A stretch of DNA of 64,000 bases from Megaustenia siamemsis (lineage: Eukaryota > Mollusca > Gastropoda > Stylommatophora > Ariophantidae), in assembly GCA_032433765.1 (NCBI GenBank), contig JAVIAB010000073.1, positions 69,359,087 to 69,423,086 of the forward strand, written 5' to 3'. Below are positions 55,201 to 64,000 of the stretch, piece by piece. The notes under the pieces were generated by a model, which saw only the letters and a program-made list of their open reading frames with translations, made no database searches and had not been told where the DNA came from. Made by a program: the position numbers and the translations under genes. Position 1 is the first letter of the stretch. The number at the start of each line of letters is the position of its first letter.

Positions 55201-58200
55201 CAGAGGAACATGGTGGACTAGAGGCGTCTGACAGCAACAGAGGAACATGGTGGGGTAGAGGCGTCTGACAGCAACAGAAGAACGTGCTGGGGTAGAGGGG
55301 CTTGACGGCAACAGAGGAACGTGGTGGGATAGAGGGGCGTGTTGGCAACAGAGGGACGTGGTGGGGTAGAGGCGTCTGACAGCAATAGAGGAACGTGGTG
55401 GGGTAGAGGCGCCTGACGGCAACAGAGGAACATGGTGGGGTAGAGGCGTCTGACAGCAACAGAGGAACGTGGTGGGGTAGAGGCGTCTGACAGCAACAGA
55501 GGAACATGGTGGGGTAGAGGCGTCTGACGGCAACAGAGGAACATGGTGGGGTAGAGGGGCTTGACGGCAATAGAGAGACGTGGTGGGATAGAGGGGCTTG
55601 ATGGCAACGGAGGGACGTGGTGGGGTAGAGGGGCTTGACGGCAACAGAGGAACATGGTGGGGTAGAGGCGTCTAACAGCAACAGAGGAACGTGGTGGGGT
55701 AGAGGGGCTTGACGGCAACAGAGCTACATGGTGGGGGGTAGAGGCGTCTAACAGCAACAGAGGAACATGGTGGGGTAGAGGGGCTTGACGGCAACAGAGG
55801 AACATGGTGGGGTAGAGGCCTCTGACAGCAACAGAGGAACATGGTGGAGTAGAGGGGCTTGACAGGAACAGAGGAACATGGTTGGGTAGAGGCGTCTGAC
55901 AGCAACAGAGGAATAATGGTTGGGTAGTGGCGTCTGACTGGACAGAGGAACATGGTTGGGTAGAGGCGTCTGACAGGAACAGAGGAACATGTTTGGGTAG
56001 ACGCGTCTGACAGCAACAGAGGAACATGGTGGGGTAGAGGCGTCTGACAGCAACAGAGGAACGTGGTGGGGTAGAGGCGTCTGACAGCAACAGAGGAACA
56101 TGGTAGGGTAGAGGCGTCTGAAGGCAACAGAGGAACATGGTGGGGTAGAGGCGTCTGACAGCAACAGAGGAACGTGGTGGGGTAGAGGCGCCTCACGGCA
56201 ACAGAGGAACATGGTGGGGTAGAGGCGTCTGACAGCAACAGCGGAACGTGGTGGGGTAGAGGCGTCTGACAGTAACAGAGGAACATGGTGGGGTAGAGGC
56301 GTCTGACAGCAACATAGGTACGTGGTGGGGTAGAGGCGCCTGACAGCAACAGAGGAACATGGTGGGGTAGAGGGGCTTGACAGCAACAGAGGAACGTGAT
56401 GGGGTAGAGGGACTTGACAGCAGCAGAGGAACGTGGTGGTGTAGAGGGGCTTGACAGCAACAGAGGAACATGGTGGGGTAGAGGCGTCTGACAGCAACAG
56501 AGGAACATGGGGGGGTAGAGGGGCTTGACAGCAACAGAGGAACGTGGTGGGGTAGAGGCGTCTGACAGCAACAGAGGAACGTGGTGGGGTAGAGGCGTCT
56601 GACACCAACAGAGGAACGTCGTGGGGTAGAGGCGTCTGACAGCAACAGAGGAACGTGGTGGGGTAGAGGCGTCTGACAGCAACAGAGGAACGTGTTGGGT
56701 ACAGGCGTCTGACAGCAACAGAGGAACATGGTGGGGTAGAGGGGCTTGACAGCAACAGAGGAACGTGATGGGGTAGAGGGGCTTGACAGCAACAGAGGAA
56801 CGTGGTGGGGTAGAGGCGTCTGACAGCAACAGAGGAACACGGTGGGGTAGAGGGGCTTGACAGCAACAGAGGAACATGGTGGGGTAGAGGCGTCTGACAG
56901 CAACAGAGGAACATGGTGGGGTAGAGGCGTCTGGCAGCAACAGAGGAACGTGGTGGGGTAGAGGCGTCTGACAGCAACAGAGGAACATGGTGGGGTAGAG
57001 GCGTCTGACAGGAACAGAGGAACATGGTGGGGTAGAGGGGCTTGATGGCAACAGAGGAACATGGTGGGGTAGAGGGGCTTGACGGCAACAGAGGAACATT
57101 GTGGGGTAGAGGCCTCTGACAGGAACAGAGGAACGTGGTGGGGTAGAGGCGCCTGACGGCAACAGAGGAACGTGGTGGGGTAGAGGCGTCTGACAGCAAC
57201 AGAGGAACATGGTGGGGTAGAGGCGTCTGACAGCAACAGAGGAACGTGGTGGGGTAGAGGGGCTCGACGGCAACAGAGGAACATGGTGGGGGGTAGAGGC
57301 GTCTAACAGCAACAGAGGAACGTGGTGGGGTAGAGGCGTCTGACAGCAACAGAGGAACGCGGTGGGGTAGAGGCGTCTAACAGCAACAGAGGAACGTGGT
57401 GGGGTAGAGGCGTCTAACAGCAACAGAGGAACGTGGTGGGGTAGAGGCGTCTGACAGCAACAGAGGAACATGGTGGGGTAGAGGCGTCTGACAGCAACAG
57501 AGGAACGTGGTGGGGTTGAGGCGTCTGACAGCAACAGAGGAACATGGTGGGCTAGAGGCGTCTGACAGCAACAGAGGAACATGGTGGGGTAGAGGCGTCT
57601 GACAGCAACAGAGGAACGTGGTGGGGTAGAGGGGCTCGACGGCAACAGAGGAACATGGTGGGGGGTAGAGGCGTCTAACAGCAACAGAGGAACGTGGTGG
57701 GGTAGAGGGGCTTGACGGCAACAGAGGAACATGGTGGGGTAGAGGCGTCTGACAGCAAAAGAGGAACATGGTGGAGTAGAGGGGCTTGACGGCAACAGAG
57801 GAACGTGGTAGGATAGAGGCGTCTAACAGCAACAGAGGAACGTGGTAGGATAGAGGGGCTTGACGGCAACAGAGGAACATGGTGGGGTAGAGGCGTCTAA
57901 CAGCAACAGAGGAACGTGGTAGGATAGAGGGGCTTGAAGGCAACAGAGGAACGTGGTGGGGTAGAGGGGCTTGACGGCAACAGAGGGAACATGGTGGGGT
58001 AAAGCGACTTGACGACAATAGAGGAACATGGTGGGGTACAGGCGTCTGACAGCAACAGAGGAACATGGTGGGGTAGAGGCATTTGACAGGAACAGAGGAA
58101 CATGGTTGGGTAGAGGCGTCTGACAGCAACAGAGGAACATGGTTGGGTAGAGGCGTCTGACAGGAACAGAGGAACATGGTTGGGTAGAGGCGTCTGACAG

Positions 58201-61200
58201 GAACAGAGGAACATGCTTGGGTAGACGCGTCTGACAGCAACAGAGGAACATGGTTGGGTAGAGGCGTCTGACAGAACCAGAGGAACATGGTGGGGTAGAG
58301 GCGTCTGACAGCAACAGAGGAACATGGTGGGGTAGAGGCGTCTGACAGCAACAGAGGAACATGGTGGGGTAGAGGCGTCTGACAGCAACAGAGGAACATG
58401 GTGGGGTAGAGGCGTCTGACAGCAACAGAGGAACGTGGTGGGGTAGAGGGGCTTGACAGCAACAGAGGAACGTGATGGGGTAGAGGGACTTGGCAGCAAC
58501 AGAGGAACGTGGTGGGGTAGAGGGGCTTGACAGCAACAGAGGAACATGGTGGGGTAGAGGCGTCTGACAGCAACAGAGGAACATGGGGGGGGGGTAGAGG
58601 GCTTGACTGCAACAGAGGAACGTGGTGGGGTAGAGGCGTCTGACAGCAACAGAGGAACGTGGTGGGGTAGAGGCGTCTGACAGCAACAGAGGAACGTGGT
58701 GGGGTAGAGGCGTCTGACAGCAACAGAGGAACATGGTGGAGTAGAGGCGTCTGACAGCAACAGAGGAACGTGGTGGGGTAGAGGCGTCTGACAGCAACAG
58801 AGGAACATGGTGGGGTAGAGGGGCTTGACAGCAACAGAGGAACATGGTGGGGTAGAGGCGTCTGACAGCAACAGAGGAACATGGTGGGGTTGAGGCGTCT
58901 GACAGCAACAGAGGAACATGGTGGACTAGAGGCGTCTGACAGCAACAGAGGAACATGGTGGGGTAGAGGCGTCTGACAGCAACAGAAGAACGTGCTGGGG
59001 TAGAGGGGCTTGACGGCAACAGAGGAACGTGGTGGGATAGAGGGGCGTGTTGGCAACAGAGGGACGTGGTGGGGTAGAGGCGTCTGACAGCAATAGAGGA
59101 ACGTGGTGGGGTAGAGGCGCCTGACGGCAACAGAGGAACATGGTGGGGTAGAGGCGTCTGACAGCAACAGAGGAACGTGGTGGGGTAGAGGCGTCTGACA
59201 GCAATAGAGGAACATGGTGGGGTAGAGGCGTCTGACGGCAACAGAGGAACATGGTGGGGTAGAGGGGCTTGACGGCAATAGAGAGACGTGGTGGGATAGA
59301 GGGGCTTGATGGCAACGGAGGGACGTGGTGGGGTAGAGGGGCTTGACGGCAACAGAGGAACATGGTGGGGTAGAGGCGTCTAACAGCAACAGAGGAACGT
59401 GGTGGGGTAGAGGGGCTTGACGGCAACAGAGCTACATGGTGGGGGGTAGAGGCGTCTAACAGCAACAGAGGAACATGGTGGGGTAGAGGGGCTTGACGGC
59501 AACAGAGGAACATGGTGGGGTAGAGGCGTCTGACAGCAACAGAGGAACATGGTGGAGTAGAGGGGCTTGACAGGAACAGAGGAACATGGTTGGGTAGAGG
59601 CGTCTGACAGCAACAGAGGAATAATGGTTGGGTAGTGGCGTCTGACTGGACAGAGGAACATGGTTGGGTAGAGGCGTCTGACAGGAACAGAGGAACATGT
59701 TTGGGTAGACGCGTCTGACAGCAACAGAGGAACATGGTGGGGTAGAGGCGTCTGACAGCAACAGAGGAACGTGGTGGGGTAGAGGCGTCTGACAGCAACA
59801 GAGGAACATGGTAGGGTAGAGGCGTCTGAAGGCAACAGAGGAACATGGTGGGGTAGAGGCGTCTGACAGCAACAGAGGAACGTGGTGGGGTAGAGGCGCC
59901 TCACGGCAACAGAGGAACATGGTGGGGTAGAGGCGTCTGACAGCAACAGCGGAACGTGGTGGGGTAGAGGCGTCTGACAGTAACAGAGGAACATGGTGGG
60001 GTAGAGGCGTCTGACAGCAACATAGGTACGTGGTGGGGTAGAGGCGTCTGACAGCAACAGAGGAACATGGTGGGGTAGAGGGGCTTGACAGCAACAGAGG
60101 AACGTGATGGGGTAGAGGGACTTGACAGCAGCAGAGGAACGTGGTGGTGTAGAGGGGCTTGACAGCAACAGAGGAACATGGTGGGGTAGAGGCGTCTGAC
60201 AGCAACAGAGGAACATGGGGGGGGGGGGGTAGAGGGGCTTGACAGCAACAGAGGAACGTGGTGGGGTAGAGGCGTCTGACAGCAACAGAGGAACGTGGTG
60301 GGGTAGAGGCGTCTGACACCAACAGAGGAACGTCGTGGGGTAGAGGCGTCTGACAGCAACAGAGGAACGTGGTGGGGTAGAGGCGTCTGACAGCAACAGA
60401 GGAACGTGTTGGGTACAGGCGTCTGACAGCAACAGAGGAACATGGTGGGGTAGAGGGGCTTGACAGCAACAGAGGAACGTGATGGGGTAGAGGGGCTTGA
60501 CAGCAACAGAGGAACGTGGTGGGGTAGAGGCGTCTGACAGCAACAGAGGAACACGGTGGGGTAGAGGGGCTTGACAGCAACAGAGGAACATGGTGGGGTA
60601 GAGGCGTCTGACAGCAACAGAGGAACATGGTGGGGTAGAGGGGCTTGACAGCAACAGAGGAACGTGGTGGGGTAGAGGCTTCTGACAGCAACAGAGGAAC
60701 GTGGTGGGGTAGAGGCGTCTGGCAGCAACAGAGGAACGTGGTGGGGTAGAGGCGTCTGACAGCAACAGAGGAACATGGTGGGGTAGAGGCGTCTGACAGC
60801 AACAGAGGAACGTGGTGGGGTAGAGGCGTCTGACAGCAACAGAGGAACATGGTGGGGTTGAGGCGTCTGACAGCAACAGAGGAACATGGTGGACTGGAGG
60901 CGTCTGACAGCAACAGAGGAACATGGTGGGGTAGAGGCGTCTGACAGCAACAGAAGAACGTGCTGGAGTAGAGGGGCTTGACGGCAACAGAGGGACGTGG
61001 TGGGGTAGAGGCGTCTGACAGCAATAGAGGAACGTGGTGGGGTAGAGGGGCGTGATGGCAACAGAGGGACGTGGTGGGGTAGAGGCGTCTGACAGCAATA
61101 GAGGAACGTGGTGGGGTAGAGGCGCCTGACGGCAACAGAGGAACATATTGGGGTAGAGGCGCCTGACAGCAACAGAGGAACGTGGTGGGGTAGAGGGGCT

Positions 61201-64000
61201 TGACGGCAATAGAGAGACGTGGTGGGGTAGAGGGGCTTGATGGCAACGGAGGGACGTGGTGGGGTAGAGGGGCTTGACGGCAACAGAGGAACATGGTGGG
61301 GTAGAGGCGTCTAACAGCAACAGAGGAACGTGGTGGGGTAGAGGGGCTTGACGGCAACATAGGAACATGGTGGGGGTAGAGGCGTCTAACAGCAACAGAG
61401 GAACGTGGTGGGGTAGAGGGGCTTGACGGCAACAAAGAAACATGGTGGGGTAGAGGCGTCTGACAGCAACAGAGGAACATGGTGGAGTAGAGGGGCTTGA
61501 CGGCAACAGAGGAACGTGGTAGGATAGAGGCGTCTAACAGCAACAGAGGAACGTGGTAGGATAGAGGGGCTTGACGGCAACAGAGGGAACATGGTGGGGT
61601 AAAGCGACTTGACGACAACAGAGGAACATGGTGGGGTACAGGCGTCTGACAGCAACAGAGGAACATGGTGGGGTAGAGGCATTTGACAGGAACAGAGGAA
61701 GATGGTTGGGTAGAGGCGTCTGACAGCAACAGAGGAACATGGTTGGGTAGAGGCGTCTGACTGGAACAGAGGAACATGGTTGGGTAGAGGCGTCTGCCAG
61801 GAACAGAGGAACATGTTTGGGTAGAGGCGTCTGACAGCAACAGAGGAACATGGTTTGGTAGAGGCGTCTGACAGCAACAGAGGAACATGGTGGGGTAGAG
61901 GCGTCTGACAGCAACAGAGGAACATGTTGGGGTAGAGGCGTCTGACAGCAACAGAGGAACGTGGTGGGGTAGAGGCGTCTGACAGCAACAGAGGAACATG
62001 GTGGGGTAGAGGCGTCTGATAGCAACAGAGGAACATGGTGGGGTAGAGGCGTCTGACAGCAACAGAGGAACGTGGTGGGGTAGAGGCGCTTGACGGCAAC
62101 AGAGGAACGTGGTGGGGTAGAGGCGTCTGACAGCAACAGAGGAACATGGTGGGGTAGAGGCGTCTGACAGCAACAGCGGAACGTGGTGGGGTAGAGGCGT
62201 CTGACAGCAACAGAGGAACATGGTGGGGTAGAGGCGTCTGACAGCAACATAGGTACGTGGTGGGGTAGAGGCGTCTGACAGCAACAGAGGAACATGGTGG
62301 GGTAGAGGGGCTTGACAGCAACAGAGGAACGTGATGGGGTAGAGGGACTTGACAGCAACAGAGGAACATGGTGGGGTAGAGGCGTCTGACAGCAACATAG
62401 GTACGTGGTGGGGTAGAGGCGTCTGACAGCAACAGAGGAACATGGGGGGGGGGTAGAGGGGCTTGACAGCAACAGAGGAACGTGGTGGGGTAGAGGCGTC
62501 TGACAGCAACAGAGGAACGTGGTGGGGTAGAGGCGTCTGACACCAACAGAGTAACGTCGTGGGGTAGAGGCGTCTGACAGCAACAGAGGAACATGGTGGA
62601 GTAGAGGCGTCTGACAGCAACAGAGAAACGTGGTGGACTAGAGGCGTCTGACAGCAACAGATGAACGTCGTGGAGTAGAGGCGTCTGACAGCAACAGAGG
62701 AACGTGGTGTAGTACAGGCGTCTGACGGCAACAGAGGAACGTGGTGGGGTAGAGGCGTCTGACAGCAACAGAGGAACGTGGTGGGGTAGAGGCATCTGAC
62801 AGCAACAGAGGAACGTGTTGGGTACAGGCGTCTGACAGCAACAGAGGAACATGGTGGGGTAGAGGGGCTTGACAGCAACAGAGGAACGTGATGGGGTAGA
62901 GGGGCTTGACAGCAACAGAGGAACGTGGTGGGGTAGAGGCGTCTGACAGCAACAGAGGAACATGGTGGGGTAGAGGGGCTTGACAGCAACAGAGGAACAT
63001 GGTGCGGTAGAGGCGTCTGACAGCAACAGAGGAACATGGTGGGGTAGAGGGGCTTGACAGCAACAGAGGAACGTGTTGGCGTAGAGGCTTCTGACAGCAA
63101 CAGAGGAACGTGGTGTGGTAGAGGCGTCTGACAACAACAGAGGAACGTGGTGGGGTAGAGGCGTCTGACAGCAACAGAGGAACATGGTGGGGTAGAGGCG
63201 TCTGACAGCAACAGAGGAACGTGGTGGGGTAGAGGCGTCTAACAGCAACAGAGGAACATGGTGGGGTAGAGGCGTCTGACAGCAACAGAGGAACATAGTG
63301 GGGTAGAGGCGTCTGACAGCAACAGAGGAACGTGGTGTGGTAGAGGCGTCTGACAGAAACAGAGGATCGTGGTGGGGTAGAGGCGTCTGACAGCAACAGA
63401 GGAACATGGTGGAGTAGAGGCGTCTGACAGCAACAGAGGAACGTGGTGGGGTAGAGGCGTCTGACAGCAACAGAGGAACATGGTGGGGTAGAGGCGTCTG
63501 ACAGCAACAGAGAAATGTGGTGGGGTAGAGGGGCTTGACGACAACAGAGGAACGTGGTGGGGTAGAGGGGCTTGATGGCAACAGAGGGACGTGGTGGGGT
63601 AGAGGCGTCTGACAGCAACAGAGGAACGTGGTTGGGTAGAGGCGTCTGACAGCAACAGAGGAACGTGTTGGGGTAGAGGCGTCTGACAGCAACAGAGGAA
63701 CGTTGTGGGGTAGAGGGGCTTGACGGCAACAGAGGAACGTGATGGGGTAGAGGGCTTGACGGCAACAGAGGAACGTGGTGGGGTAGAGGGGCTTGACGGC
63801 AACAGAGGAACGTGGTGGGGTAGAGGGGCTTGACGGCAACAGAGGAACGTGGTGGGGTAGAGGGGCTTGACGGCAACAGAGGAACGTGGTGGGGTAGAGG
63901 GGCTTGACGGCAACAGAGGAACGTGGTGGGGTAGAGGCGTCTGACAGCAACAGAGGAACGTGGTGTAGTACAGGCGTCTGACGGCAACAGAGGAACGTGG
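52256..64000. repeat. 37-bp satellite array, continues past the window edge
   Basis: About 317 units with 'CAACAGAGGAACATGGTGG' and 'GGTAGAGG', and two linker types: 'CGTCTGACAG' and 'GGCTTGACGG'. The commonest variants are GAACATGG against GAACGTGG and GACGGC against GACAGC, both at CpG. One unit is 37 bp, so reading frame rotates and a 37-residue protein period arises from three units. The minus strand lacks stops in most units, giving overlapping open frames up to 1,251 codons (59,456-63,211). Overlap of all three minus frames and absence of a start context argue strongly against coding. G-run length variants occur at 54.87, 58.59, 60.22 and 62.45 kb. Confidence 0.97.
53281..60740. repeat. 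Higher-order repeat of the 37-bp satellite, about 3.71 kb
   Basis: Rare unit variants recur in the same order with an offset of 3,708-3,710 bp: GGAACGCGG at 53,645 and 57,355, GAGCTACATGG at 55,721 and 59,429, and 'GGCCTCTGACAGG' at 53,402 and 57,111. The first copy spans about 53.28-56.99 kb and the second about 56.99-60.74 kb; the second holds two extra units near 60.65 kb. The copies are almost identical. From about 60.74 kb the order is rearranged, with blocks of the same higher-order unit reused out of sequence. Confidence 0.9.

Noticed and set aside
59456..63211. A 1,251-codon minus-strand open frame that could be read as a giant repeat protein.
   Set aside because: It lies within the 37-bp satellite, overlaps long frames in the other two minus frames, and has only a handful of residue types. 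The openness follows from a stop-free unit.

Overview
This window looks like gene-poor, repeat-dominated DNA from a metazoan nuclear genome. It is AT-rich outside its arrays. I find no host gene with a believable exon structure, no rRNA, and nothing prokaryotic such as operons, Shine-Dalgarno-led genes or CRISPR. Almost every base that can be explained is either decayed non-LTR retrotransposon (LINE), a DNA transposon, a tRNA-derived SINE-like element, or a tandem array. The mix of GATGAT-tailed RTE-like LINEs, an 'IDGLA ... YLGSI' LINE and tRNA-derived SINEs suits an invertebrate, perhaps a mollusc. That placement is an impression from family resemblance and was not tested.

Layout. 0.2-5.3 kb: broken LINEs (families A, D, B, E as named here). 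5.5-17.5 kb: a run of minisatellites with units of 40, 45, 52/62, 40 again, 25, 36, 27 and 70 bp, with a LINE 3' end and a tRNA-like SINE between them. 17.6-22.7 kb: LINE fragments in alternating orientation, including two head-to-head joints. 22.9-24.7 kb: a 29-bp array. 25.0-29.2 kb: a nearly complete RTE-like LINE on the minus strand, split by a 1,041-bp hAT-like element with an 8-bp target duplication. 30-35 kb: LINE pieces, a 0.5-kb polypyrimidine tract and three copies of a tRNA-like composite element, two of them inverted. 35.4-44.4 kb: two copies of a composite block (about 0.6 kb of unique DNA followed by a CTGTCTACTTCTCC-type array), separated by smaller arrays and a LINE. 45.0-47.5 kb: two arrays of one 29-bp unit around non-repetitive DNA. 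47.7-49.9 kb: a LINE split by a mariner element with near-perfect inverted repeats and a transposase broken by one frameshift. 50.5 kb: a 152-bp poly(A)-tailed retroposon with a 22-bp target duplication. 52.26-64.0 kb: a 37-bp satellite of roughly 317 units, with a higher-order period of about 3.71 kb, that runs off the right edge.

Long open frames in this window (up to 1,251 codons) mostly come from tandem units that lack stop codons and are not evidence of genes. The more reliable biology is the insertion history, since nested insertions give relative dates, and the 3' architecture of the LINEs. In three related LINE families the reading frame ends directly in a tail made of TGA triplets, so the tail is itself a run of in-frame stop codons. 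Boundaries given for degraded repeats are by-eye estimates, usually good to about 10-50 bp. The mariner, hAT-like and poly(A) retroposon boundaries are exact to within a base or two.
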